Assembly (NCBI GenBank): GCA_947441615.1
Contig: CANEUH010000026.1
Location: 1 to 52,900, forward strand
Origin: Bacteriovoracaceae bacterium
GTDB taxonomy: Bacteria > Bdellovibrionota > Bacteriovoracia > Bacteriovoracales > Bacteriovoracaceae
Length of the DNA: 52,900 nt
Direction of reading: 5' to 3'
Part shown: piece after piece, positions 34,205-43,760 of the stretch
Layout of the letters: every line of letters begins with the position of its first letter
How positions within the stretch are numbered: the first letter of the stretch is position 1
Notes under the pieces: model-generated
Databases searched by the model: none
Seen by the model: the letters and a program-made list of their open reading frames with translations, nothing else
What the model was told of the DNA's origin: nothing
Position numbers and translations under genes: made by a program

Positions 34205-36447
34205 TGAATTTAAACTTCCTCAATGAATCACAAAAACAAGCAGTTCTCATGACCGATGGACCGGTCATGATTCTTGCTGGTGCAGGCTCTGGTAAAACCA
34301 GAACCCTTGTGGCACGGATCCAGTACCTTCTTGAGGAAAAAAATGTAAGTCCTTTTCAAATACTTGCTGTGACTTTCTCAAATAAAGCAGCGAGGGAAAT
34401 GCGTGAGAGACTAGCACATAACACCCAAATGAATGTAGGGGCCCTCAACGTCACTACCTTCCACGCTTTTTGTGCCAAGGTCTTGAGAATGGAAGCCGTT
34501 TACTTGGGGCTAAGTAAAAATTTTACTATTTATGATGATGGAGAGTCGCAATCAATTATTAAAGCGTTACTGACAAAACGAGGGATTAATCACAAAGAAT
34601 TGTCTCCTTATACTGTTGCAACTTATATTGATGGTCTAAAAAATCTAGGCCATTACTTAGGCCTTCCTCGGACACCTGAAGTTGAAAAATACGCTGAAGA
34701 CAAAAGACTATTTGATCTCTTTATGGAATATGAGGCAGAACTCCACAGAAGTAATGCAATTGATTTTGGTGGCCTAATTACAGGAGTCTTAAACCTTTTT
34801 AGATCATTCCCTGAAGTTTTACTAAAGTATCAACAAAAATTTAAATATGTTCTGGTTGATGAGTATCAGGATACCAATCGAGCCCAATTTGAACTCATTC
34901 AGCAACTAAGTCATCTTCACCGAAATATTTGTGTCGTGGGGGATGAAGACCAATCGATTTATTCTTGGCGAGGAGCCGATATTCGAAACATCCTGAACTA
35001 TGAGACTGTGTTTCCAGAAGCAAAACTAATTAAACTCGAACAAAATTATCGCTCCTCTAAAAAAATTATTGAAGCTGCCTCGGAGGTTATATCTCGTAAT
35101 GTTGCCCGTAAGGGTAAACAGATGTGGACCAATAATGATGATGGTAACGAAATTAGAATCGTTGAGTGTCGTGATGATAAGGCCGAAGCAGAATTTGTAG
35201 GCCAGGAAATTAGAAAACTTCACCAAGATGGAGTGTCTCTGAAAGATGTCGCTGTCTTTTACAGAAATAACGCTCACTCTCGAACGATTGAAGATGCCTT
35301 AAGAAAAGAAAAATTTCCGTACAGAGTTGTAGCAGGTATAAAGTTTTATGACCGAAAAGAAGTCAAGGACATGATTTCTTATATGAGAATTGTGGTGAAC
35401 AAGAAAGATTCACTCGCTTTGACAAGAGTCATTAATACACCTGCTCGAGGGGTAGGCGCAACCTCGCTTCGAAAACTCGAGGATGAAGCAGTTCGAATAG
35501 GTGTTTCACTTTTCGAATTACTAGAAAAGATTGTTGAAATCCCTTCCGACTTTAAACATCTCTCTCTCTCTGGAAAGGTTCAGAGTGCGATCTACCAGCT
35601 CGTTCATTTGATCCAAGAAGTTCAGGTATTAGAATTTCAGAATCATTCACCAAGCTTTAGTTATGAAAAACTTTTAAATGAATCAGGCTACTACGACGTC
35701 TTGAGGGCCGATAAAAGTTATGAGGGTGCAGCTAGATTGGAAAACTTAGAAGAGCTTATGAGTGCGATTAAGCAATTTGAAGACTCAGAAGGAACTCCTA
35801 ATCTCACAAAATTTCTTGAGGCGATCACCTTAGATACAACTGTTACAGAAGAGAATAGCACTGATTTAATTTCATTAATGACTGTTCACGGCTCCAAAGG
35901 ACTCGAATATCCTTATGTCTTTCTCATTGGAGTCGAAGAAAATATTTTCCCTTCTTATAAAAGCCTTGAACTTGGTCCTGTGGCACTTGAGGAAGAGCGA
36001 CGATTATTTTATGTGGCCATGACGCGTGCGATGAAGCAATTAACAATTACCTTCGCTCAAGGGAGGCTACTGTGGGGAAGTTTGAAATTTAATGGCCCAA
36101 GCCAGTTCTTGCATGAAATTCCCTCTAAGTTTTATAAATGGGATTTTTTTCAAACAGGTTCAAAAAAGGCTCATTTTGATAATTTCAGAAGTTTTGATGA
36201 CTTTGACCAAAGTCCGTCAAATTCAGATGAAAGTGTCTTTTATAAAGAAAAAGTTTATCAAACGAAACGTCCTGCCTCTACAAATTCCAATTATCCATCC
36301 GGAGCAAAGATTATTCATGCTTTATATGGTGAAGGAACGGTTTTAGATTCGGAAGGAATGGGTCAGGACGAAAAAGTGACAATTCAGTTTAGGGATGGAA
36401 TGAAAAAGAAGTTTATGGTGAAATTTGCACCCCTTCAAAAAGTTTAA
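34204..36447 (+). CDS. UvrD/PcrA-type superfamily 1 DNA helicase
   Basis: A 747-residue 3'-5' helicase for repair and replication. It shows Walker A AGAGSGKT (25-32), DEYQDTN motif II, GDEDQSIYSWRGA motif III, LEQNYRSS motif IV and VALT-type motif VI (FYVAMTRA). The C terminus ends with a Tudor-like fold typical of PcrA/UvrD (GAKIIHALYGEGTVL). It is translationally linked to glmS (ATAATG). Confidence 0.95.
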   Translation: MNLNFLNESQKQAVLMTDGPVMILAGAGSGKTRTLVARIQYLLEEKNVSPFQILAVTFSNKAAREMRERLAHNTQMNVGALNVTTFHAFCAKVLRMEAVYLGLSKNFTIYDDGESQSIIKALLTKRGINHKELSPYTVATYIDGLKNLGHYLGLPRTPEVEKYAEDKRLFDLFMEYEAELHRSNAIDFGGLITGVLNLFRSFPEVLLKYQQKFKYVLVDEYQDTNRAQFELIQQLSHLHRNICVVGDEDQSIYSWRGADIRNILNYETVFPEAKLIKLEQNYRSSKKIIEAASEVISRNVARKGKQMWTNNDDGNEIRIVECRDDKAEAEFVGQEIRKLHQDGVSLKDVAVFYRNNAHSRTIEDALRKEKFPYRVVAGIKFYDRKEVKDMISYMRIVVNKKDSLALTRVINTPARGVGATSLRKLEDEAVRIGVSLFELLEKIVEIPSDFKHLSLSGKVQSAIYQLVHLIQEVQVLEFQNHSPSFSYEKLLNESGYYDVLRADKSYEGAARLENLEELMSAIKQFEDSEGTPNLTKFLEAITLDTTVTEENSTDLISLMTVHGSKGLEYPYVFLIGVEENIFPSYKSLELGPVALEEERRLFYVAMTRAMKQLTITFAQGRLLWGSLKFNGPSQFLHEIPSKFYKWDFFQTGSKKAHFDNFRSFDDFDQSPSNSDESVFYKEKVYQTKRPASTNSNYPSGAKIIHALYGEGTVLDSEGMGQDEKVTIQFRDGMKKKFMVKFAPLQKV

Positions 36448-36448
36448 C

Positions 36449-38314
36449 ATGAGAATATCATTAAAATTATTGGCCTATTTGTGGGTGATACTCTTTATTA
36501 TTATTGGAGGATTACTTTTTAATGCCTATTCCAAATTAAAACCTGAAACAATCATTTCTCTCCTGACAGATCAAATTCAAAAAAATTACCCAGGATCTAA
36601 ATTGTTTGTGGGCAAAATTTCTTACGGGTTTTCCCTTGATTTTAATCTGAACCTTCAAGACATTAACCTCAAGCGTGATGAAAAGATTATTGCAAGGATT
36701 AAAGAATTAGAGCTCAAGATACCATGGTGGCTTCTACTTACAAACAAAGGCAATGCTCAAATTAACCTGAGTGAACTCGATGTTTACGTTGACCATGGAG
36801 AAGATCATCCATTTAAAGAGAAAAAAGTTTCTACTAAGCCTAAACGAATTAAAATTGACTTACCCACTTATCTCTCTGAGGCAAAGTATACTTTTCGCGC
36901 CATGAATATCTCAATTAGGGATATTCATTCGACACGTCGGTATTTTAATATCTCAAAATTATTGGTTAGAGAGTTTCAATACGGAAAAAATTCTGCTTTT
37001 GAATTAAATATTCCAATTTCGATTAAAAGAAAAGAGAGCCGTTTTACCTCTGACTTATGGCTTTTCGGGGATTTGACACCGCAAATGGATCTTTGGAATC
37101 TTAATTTTAGAGGAGAGTTTAGAACAAAAGAAACGAATGAGAAGTTTCAAATTGATGACCTTGTTATTGGCGGTAAAGCAACATTTTCAACTGCCGAGGC
37201 TAGAATTAATTCGGACATAGAATTATCTGTTGAAAAAGTTCCAGCGGGTAATGGAAAGTTTTCAGTTGATGAAAACGAACTGGACTTCAATATAGATATA
37301 AAAAAGTTACCTCTAAACTACTTTAGCTTTATTTATGAGGAAATAAAAAATCCTTATCTCGTTAATCCTGATGGAGATGCTGTTGGGTCAGTGAAATTCC
37401 ACAAAAACTATGAGACATCAAAAACAACTCTCTCAGGTAAACTTAATTTTGATGGAAAATTGTTTTTGTCTGAACAGCATTCTATTCCTGGAAAGTGGAA
37501 AATTGGTTTTGTCGATTCCCGTTGGGAAGTTTCCTTTATGAGTCCCAAGGGGGAAGCAAGCTTTTTCCGAAGATCAGTTATAGATCCTCAAAAAAGTTTA
37601 GTAACCCAATATATTGAGGAAATCGGTTTTTCAGGATTAGACCTGTCCCTCACTATTGCGCCTATATACCCAATCGCTAAATTTATACAAGAAATCCCAA
37701 CAACTTATTTTACGACCAATGTCTCTTATAAGAAGTGTCTTTTAAAGGATCAAACTCTCGACGGGAATTTTAAGTATGGTTTTACCCCGGAACAGAAATT
37801 CTACTCAGGTGAGTTATCAGATGATAAGTCATCTCTAAAAATGTCATATTCAAATATATCACCATCTCAGGCACTAGATATCTCTTTTATTAATTTTAAA
37901 TGGGATTCCTCTTATCATTTTCTTAATCCCATTTTTTTAGCAACAAGTGGTGTGATTGATGGAAAAGTTCAGGGCCGCTGGACCAGTGAGTGGGATAAAG
38001 GATTATGGGATGTTCAGGTTAAAGGTTCTCAGCTTGTGGAAACATCAGGAAAGTTACTTGATTTTATAAATACGACTTCAGATCTATTTCAGCTTGATGC
38101 TAAAAACTTTAATAAAAAGGTTTTAAACGCTTCTGTAAAGAACAGTGTTATAAATCTTTCTCCGCTTTCTTTCGGATTATCCGAAAAGATCAGAATAACG
38201 GGACAACTTTCGCCTGGAGGAAAGAATTATTTAAAACTAACTTCTCCAAAAAATCCGAATGGATTGAGGAAGGAAGTGTTAGAACCCTACTGGATTGAAA
38301 AGGAAGAACCATGA
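36449..38314 (+). CDS. AsmA/GspN-like envelope protein
   Basis: A 621-residue protein with one N-terminal transmembrane segment (about 8-25) and a long beta-rich periplasmic region. Short repeated patterns such as L.L.DINL.RDEK and INLSELDVYVDHG are typical of AsmA-type and GspN-type bridge proteins that handle lipid transport or secretion. A clear family match cannot be claimed. The start at 36449 lies two bases after the helicase stop, giving a normal membrane anchor (MRISLKLLAYLW). Confidence 0.5.
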   Translation: MRISLKLLAYLWVILFIIIGGLLFNAYSKLKPETIISLLTDQIQKNYPGSKLFVGKISYGFSLDFNLNLQDINLKRDEKIIARIKELELKIPWWLLLTNKGNAQINLSELDVYVDHGEDHPFKEKKVSTKPKRIKIDLPTYLSEAKYTFRAMNISIRDIHSTRRYFNISKLLVREFQYGKNSAFELNIPISIKRKESRFTSDLWLFGDLTPQMDLWNLNFRGEFRTKETNEKFQIDDLVIGGKATFSTAEARINSDIELSVEKVPAGNGKFSVDENELDFNIDIKKLPLNYFSFIYEEIKNPYLVNPDGDAVGSVKFHKNYETSKTTLSGKLNFDGKLFLSEQHSIPGKWKIGFVDSRWEVSFMSPKGEASFFRRSVIDPQKSLVTQYIEEIGFSGLDLSLTIAPIYPIAKFIQEIPTTYFTTNVSYKKCLLKDQTLDGNFKYGFTPEQKFYSGELSDDKSSLKMSYSNISPSQALDISFINFKWDSSYHFLNPIFLATSGVIDGKVQGRWTSEWDKGLWDVQVKGSQLVETSGKLLDFINTTSDLFQLDAKNFNKKVLNASVKNSVINLSPLSFGLSEKIRITGQLSPGGKNYLKLTSPKNPNGLRKEVLEPYWIEKEEP

Positions 38315-39366
38315 TGGAAACTTATCGCCCAATAATCTGGAGAGATCATAAATTATTTCTTTTGGATCAAAGACTTCTTCCACAAGAAGAGAAGTTTATT
38401 GAAATTACCACATTATCTGAAACGGCTAGGGCCATTACGGATATGATTGTCAGGGGAGCACCTTGCATTGGTTTTACTGCCATATTCGGTATCGCCCTTT
38501 GGGTTAAGGATCAAGATTATTTGGATCAAAGCCTTTGTCGTAAAGCTTGTGATGAGATGATTGCTGCCCGTCCTACGGCGGTAAATCTATCCTTTGAAGT
38601 TAACCGTTGTTTTAACATAATGAAGGAACATCTCAGTCAGAATCTTTCGATATCAGACTTATACAAAAAGCTTATCGATTTTGGAGAGCTGCAGATTCAT
38701 GAGAGCCATGAGAAAAATACAACTATGGCGAAAATTGGTTTCCAGGAATTATCTAAAACAATTGGTTCTCGAAAATGGAGATTGATGACTCATTGTAATA
38801 CCGGATTCTTGGCCTGTGGAAGTTTAGGCACAGCACTCGGGGTCATTTCCTATGCTCATAAACAAGGAATGGTGGAACATGTTATCGCAGACGAGACTAG
38901 ACCATATATGCAGGGAACGCGATTAACAGCTTTTGAATTAGCAAAAGAAAATATTCCTTATTCGATAGCAGTTGAGGGAGCGGCTTCATTTCTTCTTTCA
39001 AATAAAAAAGTGGATGCTATCTTTGTCGGGGCAGACAGGATCGCAAGGAATGGCGATACTGCAAATAAAGTAGGTACTTCGACTCTTGCAATCGTTGCCA
39101 AACATTATAATATTCCTTTTTACGTTGTTGCTCCTGTTAGTTCTTTTGATACGTCAATTTCAGATGGTAGTTTGATAGAAATTGAAATGCGACCGATTGC
39201 GGAGATTACCGAACTTAAGGGTGTTAGACTCGCACCTATTCATGCTCAAGCCATTAACCCAAGTTTTGATGTCACTGATCATAAATTAATAACAGGTATA
39301 ATATGTGAAAAAGGTTTTATAAATCCTGCTCATAAAGAAGAATTATATAAAGTGGTGAATTCATGA
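38311..39366 (+). CDS. mtnA: S-methyl-5-thioribose-1-phosphate isomerase
   Basis: Methionine salvage: converts 5-methylthioribose-1-P to 5-methylthioribulose-1-P. The 351-residue protein has RGAPCIG near residue 50, the catalytic Cys162 in THCNTG and Asp242 in GADRIA, followed by NKVGTSTLA. These separate it from the related eIF2B alpha/beta proteins. It overlaps both neighbours by four bases. No other salvage gene is nearby. Confidence 0.94.
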   Translation: MMETYRPIIWRDHKLFLLDQRLLPQEEKFIEITTLSETARAITDMIVRGAPCIGFTAIFGIALWVKDQDYLDQSLCRKACDEMIAARPTAVNLSFEVNRCFNIMKEHLSQNLSISDLYKKLIDFGELQIHESHEKNTTMAKIGFQELSKTIGSRKWRLMTHCNTGFLACGSLGTALGVISYAHKQGMVEHVIADETRPYMQGTRLTAFELAKENIPYSIAVEGAASFLLSNKKVDAIFVGADRIARNGDTANKVGTSTLAIVAKHYNIPFYVVAPVSSFDTSISDGSLIEIEMRPIAEITELKGVRLAPIHAQAINPSFDVTDHKLITGIICEKGFINPAHKEELYKVVNS

Positions 39367-40298
39367 ATAAAGATATGAGAGCTTCGATAGACATTGGATC
39401 TAACAGTGTTCTTTTGCTGATTGCAGACTTTACCCATGGAAAACTTCAAGAAGTATTAAAGAGAAGTGAGATTACAGCACTCGGAAAAGAGCTAGATAAA
39501 AACAAGGCCTTTCATCCTTCCTCTATGGAAGCGACCTATAATGCGATTAAGTCTTATGCTGAAGATTGCGATAAACATGGCGTCTTGCGAATGAATATTA
39601 TTGCAACGGCAACAGAAGCAGCTCGTGTGGCGCAAAATGCTTCAGATTTTTTTAAAAAAATAGAAGATGAATTAGGAGTGACTATCAATATTATTACCTC
39701 CGAAGCTGAGGCGTATTTTTCAACGAAAGGAATTCTTTTTGATTCTAAGTTTGAAAATGAAATGATCACGATTATGGATATTGGTGGAGCGTCGACTGAA
39801 CTTATAAAAGTGAATACGAAGACATTTCAAATTGCAGAGAGTATTAGCATGCCTATTGGTGCTGTCAGGTCGACTCAATGGCTAGAAGATCAGTTGTTTG
39901 TTCAGAATCTTCAAAAAGTCTTTCTCGATTTCAGAACTGAGCTCGATAAATTTCAGGATAAAGAACTCTACTGTATTGCTGGAACGGTTACTTCTCTAGG
40001 AAACATGCACCTTCAGCATAAAGAATTCGTAGAGAATGAAGTTCATGGTTTAGTCCTAAAATCTGAAGAGGTTGATTCCTTATTTAAAAAATATTCTGAT
40101 TTTATTCCCGAAAAATTTCAGGAACAATTCCCTTTCCTTCAGAAAAGGGCCAATAGTATTCGTGGAGGACTTCATCTTGTTTATCACGTTATGCACCGAT
40201 TACTGGTTAAAGATTTAGTCATTTCGACCTATGGTCTTCGATATGGAACAATTTTAGAAGGTAGAATTAAAAAGGAATTTCTTTATGGAAAACTTTAA
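39363..40298 (+). CDS. Ppx/GppA-family phosphatase
   Basis: A 311-residue member of the ASKHA-fold exopolyphosphatase / pppGpp phosphatase family. The phosphate-1 loop is DIGSNSVLLLIAD (10-22), EAEAYFSTKG and DIGGASTEL follow, and GLRYGTILEG closes the domain. This short form lacks the C-terminal HD-like domain of E. coli GppA. Polyphosphate or pppGpp could be the substrate. Confidence 0.9.
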   Translation: MNKDMRASIDIGSNSVLLLIADFTHGKLQEVLKRSEITALGKELDKNKAFHPSSMEATYNAIKSYAEDCDKHGVLRMNIIATATEAARVAQNASDFFKKIEDELGVTINIITSEAEAYFSTKGILFDSKFENEMITIMDIGGASTELIKVNTKTFQIAESISMPIGAVRSTQWLEDQLFVQNLQKVFLDFRTELDKFQDKELYCIAGTVTSLGNMHLQHKEFVENEVHGLVLKSEEVDSLFKKYSDFIPEKFQEQFPFLQKRANSIRGGLHLVYHVMHRLLVKDLVISTYGLRYGTILEGRIKKEFLYGKL

Positions 40299-40710
40299 GG
40301 GCGCTTTTCGAACAGTCGTTTTTAAAGAAGGTTCAAAGGCGAATAAACTTTTTATCGTTAGAACTGGTGAAGTTTTATGCTTAAAATTTTCCAATGATAG
40401 GTTAATTCCGATTTTTCTTGCTAAGGAAGGCGACATCATTGGTGAGTCAGCGATCTTGGAGAATGTAGTTCACACCTACTCAGCGATTTGTATGGGGCCA
40501 GTTGAGTTGATAGAGGTTTCCTCATTTAGTTTCAAGCAGGTCATGAACAAGGCGCCGGACTGGATTCATGATCTTATGACTACCATGATTATCAGATTCC
40601 AAGAGATAGGAAATCTCATCTCTGAGAATAGGATTGTTCATTCCAAAATCATTTCAGATGACTATTATAATCCAAAACTTGAAAATGAATTCAAAAAAAT
40701 TTTAGCTTAA
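40285..40710 (+). CDS. Cyclic-nucleotide-binding-domain protein
   Basis: A 141-residue single cNMP-binding-like beta roll. VVFKEGSKANKLFIVRTGEVLCLK and EGDIIGESAILEN give the usual strands and phosphate cassette, but the Arg of the RxA cassette is missing (GESAILENVVHTYS), so ligand binding is uncertain. A helical tail replaces a DNA-binding domain. It overlaps the phosphatase gene by 14 bp and is the last gene of the run. Confidence 0.75.
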   Translation: MENFKGAFRTVVFKEGSKANKLFIVRTGEVLCLKFSNDRLIPIFLAKEGDIIGESAILENVVHTYSAICMGPVELIEVSSFSFKQVMNKAPDWIHDLMTTMIIRFQEIGNLISENRIVHSKIISDDYYNPKLENEFKKILA

Positions 40711-41138
40711 TAAAATTGAATAATTCTATTTCTATGTAAATTCATCGCGAGTTCTAGAATTTTTTGTTGGGCACGCATGCACTCACTTCGATTCGAAGTT
40801 AAATCTTTTTGCATAATATCGAATGCTTTAAGCGCCATTTCTCTAGATATTAATGAAAGAACTCGTCGTTGGTTTTTTACATGCACGAGGCTTAGTGCAA
40901 GACCCAGAATTGCGGGCTGAACCTGCGATACTATTGTTTTTAGAGACTCATCGTTCAGATCCCAGATGCTTTCAAAAGAAATACAAGATTCAGTTAGTTC
41001 TTTTGCAAGTGAAGGATTCCTTACTCTTAGATTTTTTAAAAGACGGGCCTTGTCGGCGGCTTCCATTGTTTTAAGAAGCTCAATAACTTGCTTCTTACCA
41101 TTAATGAAAATACCGTTTTCCGCGTTCTTCTGATTCAT
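40707..41138 (-). CDS. Stand-alone FliG-like domain protein
   Basis: A 143-residue all-helical protein. The order SFESIWDLNDESLKTIVSQVQPAILGLALSL ... VLSLISREMALKAFDIMQKD... ECMRAQQKILELAMNL follows the middle/C-terminal FliG domain pattern (F.D...LDD..I...L..V....L..AL....MS.RA...E......VE.AQ..I). A full FliG has about 330 residues; the N-terminal FliF-binding part is absent. It may be an accessory or alternative motor-switch component, or a domain reused elsewhere. It is convergent with the cNMP gene by four bases. Confidence 0.6.
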   Translation of the reverse strand: MNQKNAENGIFINGKKQVIELLKTMEAADKARLLKNLRVRNPSLAKELTESCISFESIWDLNDESLKTIVSQVQPAILGLALSLVHVKNQRRVLSLISREMALKAFDIMQKDLTSNRSECMRAQQKILELAMNLHRNRIIQFY

Positions 41139-41208
41139 CTAGTCTCCTTCCTGGATTGAGATGTCGTTTTAGTTTCTTTAGAGAGCAACCTTTGCCTCGT
41201 CTGAAAGC

Positions 41209-41228
41209 TAATGCTTTGGAAAGCATTA
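41209..41228. promoter_or_regulatory. 20-bp perfect palindrome upstream of thiolase
   Basis: TAATGCTTT, GG, AAAGCATTA: nine-base arms with a two-base centre, 50 bp before the thiolase start and in the divergent spacer with the FliG-like gene. It has the form of a homodimeric repressor operator, such as TetR-type fatty-acid regulators. No regulator gene is adjacent. Confidence 0.55.
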
Positions 41229-41277
41229 TTAATTATCATACTTAAGTAAGACGTTTTCTCACAAGGGCAGGCAAAAA

Positions 41278-42459
41278 ATGATAGGTCAAAAGGGCCGTAA
41301 GGTTTTTATAGTTCAAGGTAAAAGAACCCCTTTTGGTAAGTTTGGGGGAAGCCTTGGTGGGGTCAATCCGGTTGATCTTGCAGTCTTTGCAGCAAAAGCT
41401 TTATTTGAAGAAACAAAGATAAATCCGGAGAGTATTGATCAGGTAATTTTTGCTAATGTCATCCCAAGTACTCCTGATACCCTATACGCTGGAAGACACC
41501 TGGCACTTAAGTCAGGTTTAAGAGTTGAAACCCCTGGCATTGTCATAAATCGTCTTTGCGGGTCCGGTATCCAGGCCCTTATCGATGGAAAGAGACTCAT
41601 TCAGTCCTATGAAGCAGAGGCCATCCTTCTTGCCGGTGCGGAGAATATGTCCATGGTTCCTCACCTTACTTATGGTGCCCGTTTTGGGACAAAATACGGG
41701 GGCCTAAAAAGCCAAGACCTTCTTTTAGATACACTATTTGATAAACATGTTCAGCTACCAATGGGAATCACTGCAGAAAACTTGGCCCAAGAATATTCAG
41801 TGACGAAAGAGGTTTCTGATAAATTTGCTTACGAGTCTCATATGAAGGCGAAAGCAGCCTATGATAAAGGTTTGATTCAAGGTGAACTTGTAGCAATAAA
41901 AATGGATAAAGTTGACTGCTCAAAAGATGAGCACCTTCGTGAAGATGTTTCCCTAGAAGAAATGAATAAACTAAAACCAACTTTTAAAAAAGATGGAACC
42001 GTTACTGCTGGATCTGCGTCAGGTATTGTGGATGGGGCCTGTGTGATGATTATTGCTTCTGAAGAATATGTTAAAACTCATAACTTAAATCCAATTGCAG
42101 AGATCATCGATGGTGAAGTTATTGGGGTCGATCCTAGTAAAATGGGAATTGGTCCTGTTCCGGCCATAAGTAAATTATTAAAAAAACAATCGAAGCATAT
42201 TTCAGAGATTGATCATTTTGAAATTAATGAAGCCTTTGCCCCGCAGGTTATTGCCTGCATGAAAGCTCTAGAGATTCCATCTGAGAAACTGAATGTCTGG
42301 GGTGGTGCTGTTGCCCTTGGGCACCCCTTAGGAGCGACAGGCCTTAAGATCACTTTGACTTTGGCCCGTCAGCTGCAGCATTATGGAAAGAACTACGGAG
42401 TGTCTTCGGCTTGCATTGGAGGCGGTCAAGGTATCGCGTTATTAATTAAAAAAGTATGA
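41278..42459 (+). CDS. Acetyl-CoA acetyltransferase / thiolase
   Basis: A 393-residue thiolase that condenses or cleaves acyl-CoA. The active-site residues are Cys94 (NRLCGSGIQA), His349 (GHPLGATG) and Cys379 (SACIGGGQG). The sequence is nearest the biosynthetic/AtoB-type group, but a beta-oxidation role cannot be excluded. It is preceded by a perfect palindrome that may regulate it. The next gene overlaps its stop. Confidence 0.93.
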   Translation: MIGQKGRKVFIVQGKRTPFGKFGGSLGGVNPVDLAVFAAKALFEETKINPESIDQVIFANVIPSTPDTLYAGRHLALKSGLRVETPGIVINRLCGSGIQALIDGKRLIQSYEAEAILLAGAENMSMVPHLTYGARFGTKYGGLKSQDLLLDTLFDKHVQLPMGITAENLAQEYSVTKEVSDKFAYESHMKAKAAYDKGLIQGELVAIKMDKVDCSKDEHLREDVSLEEMNKLKPTFKKDGTVTAGSASGIVDGACVMIIASEEYVKTHNLNPIAEIIDGEVIGVDPSKMGIGPVPAISKLLKKQSKHISEIDHFEINEAFAPQVIACMKALEIPSEKLNVWGGAVALGHPLGATGLKITLTLARQLQHYGKNYGVSSACIGGGQGIALLIKKV

Positions 42460-43757
42460 TGTTAAGTAAAACAGATTTTGAACATTTTAAAAATTGGCTC
42501 GACCTCGATATCAATTCGATCGCTTGGGAGGGTCGTTATGCTGAATCTTTTAGCGGATTCTGGGATTCATTTTTTAAGGATCAAATTGCACCATTAGAAC
42601 TTGGTGAGCGATTTGAGTATGCTAAGAAACTAGCAAAGTCAGGGCCACTAATTTCGTGGTTAAATTGGCTCTTTGAAAAGTACATCGCTTTTTCATTTAT
42701 TAACCAAGGTCTCTCTGTTCGAGAAATTGCATTCACTTTCGATCTTGAGGAAAAGTATGTATCTACAATCCTTCGGGATCACCTTATAAAAGTTTATCCT
42801 TCATTTGAAGATTTAATTAATGAAAATTTTCAAATCAGTAACGTTAGTTCAAAAAATCTTTTTTTAAAATTTGAAGACCTTATTCAAATTTTAGGTTCAG
42901 AAGCAAAAGTAAAAGGCACCTTTGAAGACGATATCCTGGCCCATATGGAAGTCACTCTCTATCCAGACTGGCCAAATCTAGTAAAGGAGCTAAGGAAAGA
43001 TATTCTTTCCTTAAAGGTAGATTTTGAAAATCTAAGAAAAAAAACAGCCTTCCGTAAGCAGTTGAGATTTTTCCAAGAAGTTATCATTTTGCTTCTCCTC
43101 CTAAGCATCATCGTCTTTGCTCTTAAGAATACAAATAAGTGGTATGAAGATTACTTGATCAATAAAATAACCTTGTTTGAGCCAAACTTTTTCTGGCTTG
43201 ATAAATCTCTTTCTTATCAAGAGCAAGATCTTTTGGCCAAACAGCAGATTGATCTTTCAAATAAAGAACTTGAAGAATTAGAACGCCTTGAGGCCCAGAC
43301 TGTCTTTAGTGATGATAAACTTGAATCTCGATATGATCCTGAGTCTGATGTTGTAGTCCTAGATTCAGTTGAAGACGTTCCAAAGAGTTTTGGAGAGGCC
43401 GAAACAGAGCAATCTGAGTATGAAGAAAATAAGAAGGGTGGCTATACAGATAGCTCTTATGCTGCTTCTAAAAAGAAGGCCTACAGGATCATGATGGCTT
43501 CAGTTGAGCCGTCAAAATTAAGAGATAGTATTTTACCTTTGATGAAAAGATTCGGTGTTTCTCAAGTTGATAACGTTAAGCCTGGGACAAGAATTCCTGG
43601 CGGTCTTTATTTTAATCTTCAAGTCCCAAGTAAATCCTTGAAAGATTTTATGACAAAGGTTTCCACATTTAGTGAAGCAACTATCTTTGAAAGTCCGTCC
43701 CAAGGGGGGGATCATCCAGGGAAAAATCGTGTTTTTATTTGGATAAAATCAATTTAG
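42456..43757 (+). CDS. Single-pass membrane protein of unknown function
   Basis: A 433-residue protein. The N-terminal ~200 residues are helical and cytoplasmic, with a helix-turn-helix-like stretch (GLSVREIAFTFDLEEKYVSTILRD) around 88-110. One transmembrane helix (about 205-225) leads to an acidic linker and a C-terminal domain (about 345-433). This layout, DNA-binding-like head, membrane pass and sensor-like tail, resembles ToxR-type or anti-sigma proteins, but no family is recognised. It overlaps the thiolase stop by four bases. Confidence 0.5.
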   Translation: MMLSKTDFEHFKNWLDLDINSIAWEGRYAESFSGFWDSFFKDQIAPLELGERFEYAKKLAKSGPLISWLNWLFEKYIAFSFINQGLSVREIAFTFDLEEKYVSTILRDHLIKVYPSFEDLINENFQISNVSSKNLFLKFEDLIQILGSEAKVKGTFEDDILAHMEVTLYPDWPNLVKELRKDILSLKVDFENLRKKTAFRKQLRFFQEVIILLLLLSIIVFALKNTNKWYEDYLINKITLFEPNFFWLDKSLSYQEQDLLAKQQIDLSNKELEELERLEAQTVFSDDKLESRYDPESDVVVLDSVEDVPKSFGEAETEQSEYEENKKGGYTDSSYAASKKKAYRIMMASVEPSKLRDSILPLMKRFGVSQVDNVKPGTRIPGGLYFNLQVPSKSLKDFMTKVSTFSEATIFESPSQGGDHPGKNRVFIWIKSI

Positions 43758-43760
43758 TTA

